Below, in pieces: positions 37,058-47,116 of a stretch of 64,000 nucleotides of DNA; the stretch's first letter is position 1, and each line of letters opens with the position of its first letter. Location of the stretch: contig MKUN01000015.1 of NCBI GenBank assembly GCA_001897835.1, forward strand, positions 1 through 64,000. The letters are read 5' to 3'. This DNA comes from Bacteroidetes bacterium 46-16. Lineage in GTDB: Bacteria; Bacteroidota; Bacteroidia; Chitinophagales; Chitinophagaceae. Below the pieces are notes generated by a model. It ran no database searches. It saw only the letters and a list, made by a program, of their open reading frames with translations, and had not been told where the DNA came from. A program made the position numbers and the translations under genes.

Positions 37058-40000
37058 ATGAACAAATTCATAAAACGGATCATCCACTTCTCGCTCCGCC
37101 ACCGTTACTTCGTGTTTTTCTGCACGGCAGTGCTGGCGGTACTGGGTTTTGTCAGTTACCGCAACACCCCGATTGAAACATTCCCCGATGTTACCAATAC
37201 CCAGATCATCATTATAGCCCAATGGTCCGGTCGCAGCGCCGAGGAAGTAGAGAAATTCGTCTCTATACCGCTGGAAACCGCGCTCAACTCCGTGCAGGAA
37301 AAGGTAAGCCTGCGTTCCACATCTTCATTCGGCCTGAGCTATATCCGTATCATTTTCGATGATCATGTTGATGACGCTTTCGCCCGCCAGCAGGTACTCA
37401 GCAGGCTGGGAAGTGCCGACCTCCCCGAGGGCGTAAAACCCGACGTGCAGCCTCCTTATGGGCCAACAGGTGAAATATACCGATACACCCTAAGGAGTAA
37501 GACAAAAAGTATACATGAGCTGACCGCCATACAGGACTGGGTGCTCGACAGGCAGTTCAAATCCATACCCGGTGTGGCCGATGTGAACAGCTTTGGCGGC
37601 GAAGAAAAGATATACGAAATAAGTGTGAACCCCAACCTGCTGAGCAAATACAACCTCACCTCGCTCGATGTGTACAATGCGGTGGCCAAAAGCAATATCA
37701 ATGTAGGCGGCGATGTACTGGAGCGTAACGGGCAGGCTTTTGTAGTAAGGGGCATTGGTATCCTGAACAATATCAGCGAAATAGAGAACATCATCATTAC
37801 CAAAATAAACAATGTACCCATACTCGTAAAGCAGGTAGCCGAAGTGCACGAAGCCGGGGCGCCACGCCTGGGTTGGGTAACACGCGACGATGAAGACGAT
37901 GTGATAGAGGGTATAGTAGTAATGCGGAAAGGGGAAAACCCGGGAGAGGTGCTTAAAAGATTAGAAGAAAAAGTAAAAGACCTGAACGATAATATTTTGC
38001 CTAAAGGGGTGCGCATCGCCACTTTTTACGACCGTACGGTGCTGATGGATTACGCCACGCACACTGTACTGCACAATCTCATAGAAGGCATAATATTGGT
38101 AACGGTTATCGTGCTCATTTTTATGGCCGACTGGCGCACGACCCTTACCGTTGGTATTATCGTTCCCCTGTCACTGCTCTTTGCATTCATGCTCATGCGA
38201 ATAAAAGGTATGTCGGCCAACCTTTTGAGCATGGGTGCAGTAGACTTTGGTATCATTATAGACGGTGCGGTAGTAATGGTGGAAGGCCTTTTCGTGGCCC
38301 TCGACCATAAAGCTAAGGAGGTGGGTATGGAGCGCTTTAACAAGCTGGCAAAACTGGGCCTGTTTAAAAACGTAGGCACAGAAATGGGTAAAGCCATTTT
38401 CTTCTCCAAGATCATCATCCTTACCTGCCTGGTGCCCATATTCGCGTTTCAGAAGGTAGAGGGCAAAATGTTCTCCCCGCTCGCCTACACCCTCGGCTTT
38501 GCCCTTCTGGGTGCACTGTTATACACCCTTACGCTGGTGCCAGCATTATCCAGTGTGCTCTTAAAGAAGAATGTAAAAGAAAAGCACAACCCCGTCGTGC
38601 ATTTCTTTGAGAAGTATATCGGCCAGGCATTTCGCTGGGTATACCGCCACCAGGGCATTAGTCTCACTACTGCTGTTATCGTAATGGTCGTTACTTTTTT
38701 CTCTGCAAGATTCCTGGGTACTGAGTTCCTCCCCGAGCTTGATGAAGGAGCACTATGGGTGGAAAGTGAATTGCCGATGAGCGTAAGCCTGCCACAGGCA
38801 AAAACAGTTAGTGACAAAATGCTGCAGATCATCAGGAAGTTTCCCGAAGTGAAGCAGACCCTTTCCCAAATAGGCCGCACCAATGACGGCACCGACCCCA
38901 AAGGTTTCTTCAACGTGCAGATACAAGTGGACCTGAAACCGAAAGACAAATGGCGCAAAGGTATAAGTGAAGATATGCTCATTGACAGCATGGACCGGCA
39001 ACTGACCAAGATACCGGGTTGTGTATTCAACTATTCTCAGCCCATTCGCGACAATGTGGAGGAAGCCGTAGCCGGGGTAAATGCTGCCCTGGCAGTAAAG
39101 ATCTTCGGTCCCGATTTTCAAAAACTCGACTCAATGGCTGGCGTGGTAAAAAATGTGCTGAAGACCGTTCGTGGTATCGACGACCTCGGCATCCTGCGCA
39201 ATCTTGGGCAACCCGAATTTCGCATAGAGCTCGATCAGCAAAAGATGGCCTTATACGGCGTAAGCATTGCCGATGCCAATACCGTGATCGAGATGGCCCT
39301 TGGCGGCAAGGCCGCTACAGAACTGTATGAAGGCGAAAGAAAATTTGATGTGCGCATCAGGTACGCTAAAGATTTCCGCAATACGCAGGAGAAAATACAG
39401 CAACTGCGCGTGCCTACACAAGACGGCACACGCATACCCATCAGCGAGATAGCCACCATCCGCACGCTTACAGGGCCTGCATTCATCTTCCGCGATAACA
39501 ATACCCGGCATATTGCGGTCAAATTCTCAAATCGCGAGCGCGACCTGGGCAGTACCATAGCCGAAGCGCAACAAAAGGTTAAAAAGGCGCTTACGCTTCC
39601 TAAAGGCTATTCTATAAGCTGGAATGGCGAATTCGAGAACCAGCAGCGCGCGTCTAAAACACTGGCCAATGTTGTTCCGCTTTGCCTTATCGCCATCTTC
39701 CTGATATTGTTCATTACCTATGGCAATGTGAAGGATGCACTGCTCACTATAATGAACGTACCTTTTGCACTGATAGGTGGTATCCTTGCCCTGCATATTA
39801 CCGGCACCAATTTCAGTATTAGTGCAGGTATTGGCTTCATCGCGCTCTTCGGGGTCTGCATTCAGAACGGTGTAATACTCATCAGCGTATTCCGGAAAAA
39901 CCTGCAGGACAAGATGCCACTGAACAAAGCTGTGGAAACAGGTGTGCAGTCGCGTATACGCCCTGTGGTAATGACAGCTTTAATGGCGGCCATAGGCCTG

Positions 40001-40192
40001 TTGCCGGCAGCCATCAGCACAGGTATCGGTTCCGAAACTCAGAAGCCACTTGCCATTGTTGTGATCGGCGGCCTCATTACATCCACTGTGCTTACACTGC
40101 TTATACTGCCTGTGCTCTATGCACGGGTGTACAACCTCATCCATAAACGTGAAAACAGGAAACTGCTTAAAAAACTGGGGGCAGTAAGCTAA
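37058..40192 (+). CDS. czcA: Heavy-metal efflux RND transporter, CzcA-like
   Basis: 1044 aa, full-length 12-TM proton/metal antiporter of the inner membrane. The N-terminus (FSLRHRYFVFFCTAVLAVLGFVSYRNTPIETFPDVTNTQ) and TM4 motif VDFGIIIDGAVVMVE (about 394-408) match the HME1-type signature associated with Zn/Co/Cd, rather than the CusA Cu/Ag type. It works with the preceding adaptor and channel. Actual metal specificity is inferred from the motif only. Confidence 0.9.
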   Translation: MNKFIKRIIHFSLRHRYFVFFCTAVLAVLGFVSYRNTPIETFPDVTNTQIIIIAQWSGRSAEEVEKFVSIPLETALNSVQEKVSLRSTSSFGLSYIRIIFDDHVDDAFARQQVLSRLGSADLPEGVKPDVQPPYGPTGEIYRYTLRSKTKSIHELTAIQDWVLDRQFKSIPGVADVNSFGGEEKIYEISVNPNLLSKYNLTSLDVYNAVAKSNINVGGDVLERNGQAFVVRGIGILNNISEIENIIITKINNVPILVKQVAEVHEAGAPRLGWVTRDDEDDVIEGIVVMRKGENPGEVLKRLEEKVKDLNDNILPKGVRIATFYDRTVLMDYATHTVLHNLIEGIILVTVIVLIFMADWRTTLTVGIIVPLSLLFAFMLMRIKGMSANLLSMGAVDFGIIIDGAVVMVEGLFVALDHKAKEVGMERFNKLAKLGLFKNVGTEMGKAIFFSKIIILTCLVPIFAFQKVEGKMFSPLAYTLGFALLGALLYTLTLVPALSSVLLKKNVKEKHNPVVHFFEKYIGQAFRWVYRHQGISLTTAVIVMVVTFFSARFLGTEFLPELDEGALWVESELPMSVSLPQAKTVSDKMLQIIRKFPEVKQTLSQIGRTNDGTDPKGFFNVQIQVDLKPKDKWRKGISEDMLIDSMDRQLTKIPGCVFNYSQPIRDNVEEAVAGVNAALAVKIFGPDFQKLDSMAGVVKNVLKTVRGIDDLGILRNLGQPEFRIELDQQKMALYGVSIADANTVIEMALGGKAATELYEGERKFDVRIRYAKDFRNTQEKIQQLRVPTQDGTRIPISEIATIRTLTGPAFIFRDNNTRHIAVKFSNRERDLGSTIAEAQQKVKKALTLPKGYSISWNGEFENQQRASKTLANVVPLCLIAIFLILFITYGNVKDALLTIMNVPFALIGGILALHITGTNFSISAGIGFIALFGVCIQNGVILISVFRKNLQDKMPLNKAVETGVQSRIRPVVMTALMAAIGLLPAAISTGIGSETQKPLAIVVIGGLITSTVLTLLILPVLYARVYNLIHKRENRKLLKKLGAVS

Positions 40193-40200
40193 GTATGCAA

Positions 40201-40236
40201 AAAATAAAAGGCAGCCAAATGGCTGCCTTTTATTTT
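40201..40236. terminator. Bidirectional terminator between czcA and the endonuclease
   Basis: AAAATAAAAGGCAGCC / GGCTGCCTTTTATTTT, a perfect 16-bp stem with an AAAT loop; it serves both convergent genes. Confidence 0.92.
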
Positions 40237-40253
40237 GAACAAATATTTTTCTG

Positions 40254-41348
40254 TTATTGCTTTACGAACTTATCGGTGAGCACACCACCCACTGTGTTAA
40301 GCCGCACAAAATACAAGCCTTTAGGCCAGTTGCTTAACGGCAGCGCGATAACATTTTCATTTAGTTTGGCTACATCCTGCTTGTAAAGTACCAAGCCTTG
40401 CATATTCAGCACTTCCAGTTGCAGGCCGCTTCCTTTGGCACAACTGTTCCAGTTGATGACCACCTGGTCATTTGCCGGGTTGGGGTATATGATGATGCGC
40501 TTATTACCCGCACTCATCGCCGCTATACCCGCCGGGCCGCAGTTACCGGTACCCCATATGCAATCTGCATATTCAGGATGGTCTATGAAGGGATTACGGT
40601 TGCCCTGTATGTTGTAGGCAGCATTGTTCCGGTCTATTTCTTTCTGGCTCACTGGGTCATTATGGTGCCACTCCAGCAGCATCTGTGCCGCCCATGGCTT
40701 CAGGTTCACCTGGCTGGCCATAGCATAGTTATTATTAAAGTGCGCACTGTCTGCCCAGTAGCAGGTCGACATGTAAAAATAATTGCGCGCTATATCACCC
40801 TTGAATGAATCTATTGGCTCAAAACAGGTGCCACCCGGAGCACCGGGATAAACATTATTACCTAGTTTACTGCCGTTTGTGGAGGTATAGGTAGCCGTGC
40901 CCACCTTGCCGTAAGGATAATCGCTTCTTTTTGCATTTACCCAGTAGTCCGTCGGCATCACGATGAACAGGTCGGTATACATAGGCGTATCACTGCTGAA
41001 GTAGGTTTTGGGCCAGGTATGCTCCCTGTTGTAGCAACCACCTTCGGCATTCGGGTTGTTGTTCCCGCACTGATCGCTGAAGTAGGTATATTCATAAGCG
41101 GCCGTGCCGCCGGGCACATCCGAATAGATGTCCCATATTTTGCCATTGGCTTTCCTGTCGGTGCTTTGATAAGCGTTCCATAAGCCGGGAGTATAGCTAA
41201 GCTGCGTGTGGTTACGGATAATATTGCGCAGCCCTATACGTAACTGCTGGCCCGTCAGGTTGGTTACCGTATTGTAATAACCCGGGGGTATCTGCCCGAT
41301 CGACAATACCGGGGCAAAAACAAATGCTAATAAAAAAAATTTCTTCAA
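40254..41348 (-). CDS. Secreted endonuclease I family protein with T9SS sorting domain
   Basis: About 364 aa if started at TTG 41348, which directly begins the signal peptide (KKFFLLAFVFAPVLSIG). The ATG at 41378 is less likely because a -7 promoter element (41365-41372) lies downstream of it. The EndA-type catalytic core has NREHTWPKTYF, DLFIVMPTDYWVNAKR and LLEWHHNDPVSQKEIDRNNAAYNIQGNRNPFIDHPEYA. A Por C-terminal domain ends LTDKFVKQ. It degrades extracellular DNA or RNA, probably for nutrients or biofilm remodelling. Confidence 0.88.
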   Translation of the reverse strand: MKKFFLLAFVFAPVLSIGQIPPGYYNTVTNLTGQQLRIGLRNIIRNHTQLSYTPGLWNAYQSTDRKANGKIWDIYSDVPGGTAAYEYTYFSDQCGNNNPNAEGGCYNREHTWPKTYFSSDTPMYTDLFIVMPTDYWVNAKRSDYPYGKVGTATYTSTNGSKLGNNVYPGAPGGTCFEPIDSFKGDIARNYFYMSTCYWADSAHFNNNYAMASQVNLKPWAAQMLLEWHHNDPVSQKEIDRNNAAYNIQGNRNPFIDHPEYADCIWGTGNCGPAGIAAMSAGNKRIIIYPNPANDQVVINWNSCAKGSGLQLEVLNMQGLVLYKQDVAKLNENVIALPLSNWPKGLYFVRLNTVGGVLTDKFVKQ

Positions 41349-41364
41349 GGTCTCTGGTTTTGTG

Positions 41365-41372
41365 CAAAAATA
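41365..41372 (-). promoter_or_regulatory. -7 element of the endonuclease gene
   Basis: TATTTTTG on the minus strand lies between the two candidate start codons, favouring the TTG at 41348. Confidence 0.5.
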
Positions 41373-41442
41373 TGCCATTATGTTTCATCTAAACTTAAAT
41401 CAGTATTAATACTTTTACATAAAACTTTTTATCCTTTAAGCT

Positions 41443-41450
41443 TATCTTTG
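41443..41450 (+). promoter_or_regulatory. -7 element of folD, leaderless arrangement
   Basis: TATCTTTG ends 4 bases before the folD ATG at 41455. No TTG was found 17-23 bases upstream. Confidence 0.6.
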
Positions 41451-41454
41451 CGCC

Positions 41455-42342
41455 ATGCAAATTTTAGACGGTACACTTGTGGCTGCCCATATAAAGGAGC
41501 AGCTCAAAAAAGAAGTTGAAGAGTTAAAGGCCAAAGGTGGCAAAACACCTCACCTCGCTGCTATACTGGTAGGCAACAATCCTGCCAGCGAAGCATATGT
41601 AGGCCATAAAGTAAAAACCTGTGCGGAACTGGGTTTTGAATCCACCCTCCTCCGCTTCGATACATCTATTACAGAAAAAGCCCTGCTCGAGCAGGTGAAG
41701 AAGCTGAATGAAGATGATGGTGTCGATGGCATATTGGTGCAATTACCTTTACCCGACCACATTTCCCCCGATCTCATTATTAACAATATAAACCCCGATA
41801 AAGATGTGGATGGTTTCCATCCCATCTCCCAGGGCAAGATGATGCTCGGCCAGCCTACCTTCCTCCCGGCTACACCATACGGCATCATGCTGATGCTGGA
41901 GCATTATAATATTGATGTGGCAGGCAAGCACTGCGTTATAATAGGCCGCAGCAATATCGTCGGCACACCGATGACCATACTGCTGAGCCGCAACACCAAT
42001 CCCGGTAATGCAACGGTTACCCTTTGCCACTCCCGTACCAAAAATCTCGAAGAGATCACCAAAACAGCCGATGTGATCGTGGCAGCTATAGGCAAACCTA
42101 AATTCGTCACCGCCAATATGGTGCGCGAAGGCGCTATAGTGATAGATGTGGGCATCAACCGCATCGATGACCCTACCCGTAAAAGCGGTAGCAGGCTCGT
42201 GGGCGATGTCGACTTCGATAATGTGGCCCCGCTGTGCAGCTATATCACACCCGTACCCAAAGGTGTGGGCCCCATGACCATTTGCGGGCTTATGAAAAAT
42301 ACCCTTGAAGCAGCCAAACTGCCGAAACACATGTATAATTGA
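41455..42342 (+). CDS. folD: Methylenetetrahydrofolate dehydrogenase/cyclohydrolase
   Basis: 295 aa bifunctional enzyme of one-carbon metabolism: NADP-dependent oxidation of 5,10-methylene-THF and hydrolysis to 10-formyl-THF. EAYVGHKVKTCAELG (with the catalytic Lys), DGVDGILVQLPLPDH, NPDKDVDGF, GRSNIVGTPMTILL and PVPKGVGPMT are all present. First gene of folD-queE-uppP; its stop overlaps the queE start region. Confidence 0.97.
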   Translation: MQILDGTLVAAHIKEQLKKEVEELKAKGGKTPHLAAILVGNNPASEAYVGHKVKTCAELGFESTLLRFDTSITEKALLEQVKKLNEDDGVDGILVQLPLPDHISPDLIINNINPDKDVDGFHPISQGKMMLGQPTFLPATPYGIMLMLEHYNIDVAGKHCVIIGRSNIVGTPMTILLSRNTNPGNATVTLCHSRTKNLEEITKTADVIVAAIGKPKFVTANMVREGAIVIDVGINRIDDPTRKSGSRLVGDVDFDNVAPLCSYITPVPKGVGPMTICGLMKNTLEAAKLPKHMYN

Positions 42343-42344
42343 TA

Positions 42345-42965
42345 GTGAGCGACATTAAAACGAATACAACTGCTTACCCCGTTATGGAGCACTTTTACAC
42401 CCTGCAGGGTGAGGGTGCTTACAGCGGGCAGGCCGCCTATTTCATACGCCTGGGCGGTTGCGATGTAGGCTGTGTATGGTGCGATGTAAAGGAAAGCTGG
42501 GATGCCGCTGTGCATCCTGTGATGACCTGCGACAGCATTGTTGCCACCGCAGCGGCGCATCCCGCACGCATAGCGGTCATCACCGGTGGCGAACCGGCCA
42601 TGTATGACCTGTCTGAGCTCTGCGACGCTTTGCACAATGCAGGCTTCCGGGTACATATCGAGACCTCCGGGGCCTATCCCATACGCGGCAGTTTTGACTG
42701 GATCACCCTGTCTCCCAAAAAATTCAAAGCGCCTGTCGGCGAAAGCCTCGCAAAAGCTCATGAGCTCAAGGTAGTGGTTTACAATAAGAACGACTTTAAA
42801 TGGGGCGAAGAACATGCCGCCAAAGTGTCGGAAAAATGTATCTTGTACCTGCAGCCGGAGTGGAGCAAAAAAGAGGAGATGACACCGCTTATTATTAGCT
42901 ATATACAAGAGCATCCGCGCTGGCAGCTATCTTTACAAACACACAAATACATCAATATACCATAA
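42345..42965 (+). CDS. queE: 7-carboxy-7-deazaguanine synthase
   Basis: About 206 aa from GTG 42345, two bases after the folD stop; TTG 42339 and ATG 42384 are alternatives. This radical SAM enzyme of queuosine biosynthesis has FYTLQGEGAYSGQAAYFIRLGGC and the Fe-S motif CDVGCVWC (CxxxCxxC), then ITGGEPAMYDL, HIETSGAYPIRG and LSPKKFKAP. No other queuosine genes are in the window. Confidence 0.92.
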   Translation: MSDIKTNTTAYPVMEHFYTLQGEGAYSGQAAYFIRLGGCDVGCVWCDVKESWDAAVHPVMTCDSIVATAAAHPARIAVITGGEPAMYDLSELCDALHNAGFRVHIETSGAYPIRGSFDWITLSPKKFKAPVGESLAKAHELKVVVYNKNDFKWGEEHAAKVSEKCILYLQPEWSKKEEMTPLIISYIQEHPRWQLSLQTHKYINIP

Positions 42966-42966
42966 C

Positions 42967-43839
42967 ATGAACTGGCTACAGGTCATCATTCTCAGTATCG
43001 TAGAGGGCATCACCGAATTCCTGCCCATATCATCTACCGGCCACATGATCATTACAAGTTCCATCATGGGCATCAGCAGCGATGAGTTTACCAAGCTCTT
43101 CGAGATATGCGTGCAGCCCGGGGCCATACTCGCAGTAGTTGTCCTGTACTGGAAAAAATTCTTCGATTTCAGCCGATTGCAGTTCTATTATAAGCTCATA
43201 GTCGCAGTCATCCCTGCACTGATACTGGGCTATCTCCTGTCCGACAAGATCGATGAGTTGCTTGAAAGCCCGGTTACTGTGGCTATGTCATTTATTGCAG
43301 GTGGTGTCGCTTTACTTTTCATCGACAATTTATTCAACAAGGCCGAGATAGAAAGCGAAGAAAAACTCAGCTACCTGAAAAGCTTTAGTATAGGCCTGTG
43401 GCAGGTCATAGCCATGATACCCGGCGTAAGCCGCAGTGCGGCAACAATTGTGGGTGGCATGCAGCAAAAGCTCTCCCGAAAATTCGCTGCTGAGTTCTCC
43501 TTCTTCCTGGCAGTGCCCACACTTTGTGCAGCAGCAGGCTATAAAATATTGAAAGCGATAAAAGAGCAGCCCGAAATGCTTAAAGACAAACAAAACCTTC
43601 TTGCTCTGGGTGTTGGTAATCTTATCGCCTTCATCGTAGCAATGATAGCCATCCGCACCTTTATCCAATACCTGCAGAAGCACTCCTTCCGCGCCTTTGG
43701 TTTCTACCGCATATTTGCAGGCCTCATTATCCTGGCCCTCATATATGCCAATATCATTAAAAAGGAAAATGCTGCACCCGCAGCCGAACAGGCTAAAACC
43801 TCGATGGTAAAAAGTATTGTAGTAAAAGACAGGACCTAA
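42967..43839 (+). CDS. uppP: Undecaprenyl-diphosphatase
   Basis: 290-aa membrane phosphatase that recycles the lipid carrier of peptidoglycan synthesis. The two BacA signatures are EGITEFLPISSTGHM (13-27) and PGVSRSAATI (about 152-161), within about eight TM segments. It begins one base after queE and ends overlapping the convergent TerB-like gene by four bases. Confidence 0.95.
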   Translation: MNWLQVIILSIVEGITEFLPISSTGHMIITSSIMGISSDEFTKLFEICVQPGAILAVVVLYWKKFFDFSRLQFYYKLIVAVIPALILGYLLSDKIDELLESPVTVAMSFIAGGVALLFIDNLFNKAEIESEEKLSYLKSFSIGLWQVIAMIPGVSRSAATIVGGMQQKLSRKFAAEFSFFLAVPTLCAAAGYKILKAIKEQPEMLKDKQNLLALGVGNLIAFIVAMIAIRTFIQYLQKHSFRAFGFYRIFAGLIILALIYANIIKKENAAPAAEQAKTSMVKSIVVKDRT

Positions 43840-44201
43840 GCAACACCCCAGTGTTCGAAAAGCAGGTTCAGGTAGTGGTTCTCTTCCTTGGTGATCACAT
43901 TATCTGCCTTAGTTAGCTCTATGGCAAATTTCAGGAGCTTTATACGCTCCGGCTCCGTAGCGTCGTCATAGAAGTCTTCCAGTGCCTTCATATAATGCTG
44001 TTCCCACTCATCAGGCTTCAGGTTGCTGATCACGGCCATCTCCCGGTCCAGGTTCACACGGAACGGGAACTCCGTAACAAGGTAGTCACGTATCACCCTG
44101 TCCTCTTCGGGCGAAATACGAAAATCCACTGCCGATAATATCATCAGCAAGTGGTAGCCGGCTATTGTTTTATTCATTCGGTTGTTCGGCATAGGTCGCA
44201 T
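43836..44201 (-). CDS. TerB-like protein
   Basis: 121 aa, all-helical, with the TerB-type acidic pattern (MILSAVDFRISPEEDRVIRDYL, FAIELTKADNVITKEENHYLNLL). These proteins are often annotated for tellurite resistance, but the role here is unknown. It starts 6 bases after the alanine dehydrogenase stop; an ATG at 44177 is an alternative start. Probably in one transcript with ald. Confidence 0.7.
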   Translation of the reverse strand: MRPMPNNRMNKTIAGYHLLMILSAVDFRISPEEDRVIRDYLVTEFPFRVNLDREMAVISNLKPDEWEQHYMKALEDFYDDATEPERIKLLKFAIELTKADNVITKEENHYLNLLFEHWGVA

Positions 44202-44207
44202 AGTGCT

Positions 44208-45428
44208 CTAGCTCTGCGCGGCAAGCAGTAGGTCGAGGTCCGTATATTTAAAGTTAAATCTCCTTGCTATAGGTGCATTGGTAACGCAGCCCTTATACAT
44301 ATACACACCGTTACGTATACCCGTTTTGCCCTGTATCAGGCCTTCCATGCCCCCCATATCGGCACATTGCAGCAATATCGGCATCAATACATTACTTATC
44401 GACCGCGACGCTGTACGCGATACAGAGGAGGCGATATTGGGAACACAGTAGTGTATCACATCATATTTCTTGTATATTGGGTTCTCATGTGTCGTCACAT
44501 GCGAGGTTTCAAAACAGCCACCACGGTCTATACTCACATCTATGATCACTGAGCCAGCTTTCATATGACTCACCATTTCTTCCGATACCACCACCGGCGT
44601 TATCCCGTTCACAGGTTTCAGGGCGCCCACCGCCACATCTGCATTCGCCAGTTCCTGTGCCAGCGTTACCGGCTCCATTACCGATGTGAACACGCGTGCG
44701 CCTACATTATTCTGTAATCTCATCAGCCTGTATATCGAGTTATCGAACACTTTAACCGATGCCCCCAGGCCCAGTGCCGTCCGCGCAGCAAACTCGCCTA
44801 CCACACCGGCACCTATTATCAGCACTTCCGCTGGTGGCACGCCCGATATACCGCCCAGTAATATGCCCTTGCCATTATGTACATTGCTCAGGTATTTTGC
44901 TGCTGTCAATATGGCCGAGCTGCCCGCTATCTCGCTCATGGAGCGCACAATGGGGTAAGACCCCGCATCATCTTTTATCGACTCCAGTGCCAGTGCAATG
45001 ACTTTCTTCTGCATCAGCAGTTCTATCATCTCCGCTTTCAGGAAGGGCAGGTGTATCGGAGATATGATCACCTGGTTGGGCTGCAATAGCGTCACCTCTT
45101 CTTCCGATACGGGGGCCGATTTGATTATTGTTGTTGCTTTATATAGGTCTGCCTTGTCGTATATGATACGTGCCCCCGCTTCACTATAGTCACTGTCAAA
45201 ATAGAACGAGCCTTCGCCCGCCGCATGTTCTACAGCTACATCATGCCCATTATTCACCAGCACACTCACTGCCTCAGGCGTAAGTGCTACCCTGTTCTCC
45301 TGGAAAGAGGTCTCTTTAGGTATGCCTATGAATAACTGCTTTTTCTTCGGCAGTATCTCCAGCGTCTCTTCCAGCGGAATGTATGAAAACGATGGTGAAA
45401 CATACGGCTTCTTGGTAATCCCTGCCAC
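44208..45428 (-). CDS. ald: Alanine dehydrogenase
   Basis: 406 aa from GTG 45428. Reversible NAD-dependent deamination of L-alanine to pyruvate. IGIPKETSFQENRVALTPEAV, SPIHLPFLKAEMIELLMQKK, the nucleotide-binding VLIIGAGVVGEFAARTALGLGASV and IDRGGCFETS are all present. It has an N-terminal extension of about 30 residues before the usual start, as in Bacteroidota relatives. Divergent from rpoN. Confidence 0.93.
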   Translation of the reverse strand: MAGITKKPYVSPSFSYIPLEETLEILPKKKQLFIGIPKETSFQENRVALTPEAVSVLVNNGHDVAVEHAAGEGSFYFDSDYSEAGARIIYDKADLYKATTIIKSAPVSEEEVTLLQPNQVIISPIHLPFLKAEMIELLMQKKVIALALESIKDDAGSYPIVRSMSEIAGSSAILTAAKYLSNVHNGKGILLGGISGVPPAEVLIIGAGVVGEFAARTALGLGASVKVFDNSIYRLMRLQNNVGARVFTSVMEPVTLAQELANADVAVGALKPVNGITPVVVSEEMVSHMKAGSVIIDVSIDRGGCFETSHVTTHENPIYKKYDVIHYCVPNIASSVSRTASRSISNVLMPILLQCADMGGMEGLIQGKTGIRNGVYMYKGCVTNAPIARRFNFKYTDLDLLLAAQS

Positions 45429-45562
45429 TTAATGCGGTTTTGCTTAAATATACAAAACTCATTGGTATTAAAGAAGTTTTTTAACAGGTCAAATGATGTT
45501 AACATTACATACTGAAACACTTATTAACAACAGCTTTAATAGGCTTTTACGCTGCTAAACCA

Positions 45563-45570
45563 TAAATTTG
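45563..45570 (+). promoter_or_regulatory. -7 element of rpoN
   Basis: TAAATTTG overlaps the upstream TTG (45568) that could be read as a start, so that TTG cannot be translated from this promoter; the ATG at 45592 is the start. Confidence 0.6.
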
Positions 45571-45591
45571 CAGCTACCCTTTACGGTACTT

Positions 45592-47070
45592 ATGCTAAAA
45601 CAGTCGCAACACCAGAGATTACTGCAAAAGCTATCACCCCAACAGATTCAGTTAATGAAACTGTTGCAGATACCTACTGCCAATCTCGAAGAGCGCATCA
45701 AGGAAGAGATGGAGGAAAACCCCGCCCTCGAAGTAGGAAATGAGGACGGCATACAGGACGAGTATAACCTTGATGACAGCCCGGCTGATGAGTTCGACAG
45801 TGATGGCGAGGAGGTAGAACTGAGCAATGACACTGCCGAAAAAGTGGATCTCGACGATTTCCTGAGGCATGAGGACGATGAAGGCGGCGGTGATTACAGC
45901 GACTACTATGGCGATGCTGAGGAAAAACAAAGTACACCCGTAAGTGTTGAGACCAGCTTTCACGAATATTTATTGGACCAGTTGGGTATGCTGGAGCTCG
46001 ACGAGCGGGCCCATGCCATTGCCGAGCAGGTGATCGGCAGCCTCGATGAAGATGGCTACCTGCGCCGTGAACCTACTGCCATAGTCGACGACCTTGCTTT
46101 CGGCCGGAATATTTACACCAATATGGATGAGGTAACGGATATCATAATATCCATCCAGGGCTTCGACCCCCCCGGCGTAGGAGCATGGACCCTCCAGGAA
46201 TGTCTCCTCTTGCAGCTCAAGCGCATGCCCCAGAACCCGGAGGTGAAAAATGCCATTGCCATAATCGACAAATACTTTAACGAATTCATCAAGAAACACT
46301 ACGATAAGATACAGCGCCAGCTAAGCCTCGATGATGATGATTTCAAAGAGGTCATCAATGTTATCATAAAGCTCAATCCCAAACCCGGTTCGGCATTTGC
46401 GGTCATCAATAAAGCTGAGAGCTATGTGATACCCGATTTCTTTGTGTTCAACAATAATGGCATCCTAGAGTTATCGCTCAATTCAAAGAATGCGCCCGAG
46501 TTGCGCATATCACAGGGATATAAGGAAATGATGCGCGCATACGATCGAAGCGAGAAAAAAGATAAGCGCCAGCGAGAGGCAGTACTGTTCATCAAGCAAA
46601 AGCTCGACTCTGCAAAATGGTTTATCGATGCCATAAAGCAGCGCCAGCACACCCTGCTGCATACCATGCAGGCCATACTCGATTTCCAGAAAGACTTCTT
46701 TCTTACAGGCGATGACACCAGCCTGAAGCCCATGATATTAAAAGACATAGCTCAGGTTACGGGCCTCGATGTCTCTACCGTTTCCCGTGTGGCCAATAGC
46801 AAATTTGTGCAAACCGAGTTCGGCACGTATAAGCTCAAATACTTTTTCTCAGAGGCCCTGCAGACCGATAGCGGCGAAGAGGTATCCACCCGCGAAGTGA
46901 AATCTATCTTATCCGATATAATTGGGGGGGAAAATAAACGCAAGCCTTTTTCCGATGAGAAACTTACCGAAATGCTGCAGGAAAAAGGCTACAACATAGC
47001 CCGCCGCACAGTGGCCAAATACAGGGAACAACTGAATATCCCGGTAGCGCGTTTAAGAAAAGAATTGTAA
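45592..47070 (+). CDS. rpoN: RNA polymerase sigma-54 factor
   Basis: 492 aa. Region I has the Gln/Leu-rich activator-interacting part (MLKQSQHQRLLQKLSPQQIQLMKLLQIP), then an acidic region II (about 45-115), the core-binding domain, the HTH, and the RpoN box ARRTVAKYRE (about 470-479) near the C-terminus. It recruits polymerase to -24/-12 promoters that need an AAA+ activator. No such activator is encoded in the window. Confidence 0.97.
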   Translation: MLKQSQHQRLLQKLSPQQIQLMKLLQIPTANLEERIKEEMEENPALEVGNEDGIQDEYNLDDSPADEFDSDGEEVELSNDTAEKVDLDDFLRHEDDEGGGDYSDYYGDAEEKQSTPVSVETSFHEYLLDQLGMLELDERAHAIAEQVIGSLDEDGYLRREPTAIVDDLAFGRNIYTNMDEVTDIIISIQGFDPPGVGAWTLQECLLLQLKRMPQNPEVKNAIAIIDKYFNEFIKKHYDKIQRQLSLDDDDFKEVINVIIKLNPKPGSAFAVINKAESYVIPDFFVFNNNGILELSLNSKNAPELRISQGYKEMMRAYDRSEKKDKRQREAVLFIKQKLDSAKWFIDAIKQRQHTLLHTMQAILDFQKDFFLTGDDTSLKPMILKDIAQVTGLDVSTVSRVANSKFVQTEFGTYKLKYFFSEALQTDSGEEVSTREVKSILSDIIGGENKRKPFSDEKLTEMLQEKGYNIARRTVAKYREQLNIPVARLRKEL

Positions 47071-47116
47071 GCAAATAGCATCAATACCGCTCCATGCCGT
47101 CAGGCAAGTTGAAGGT

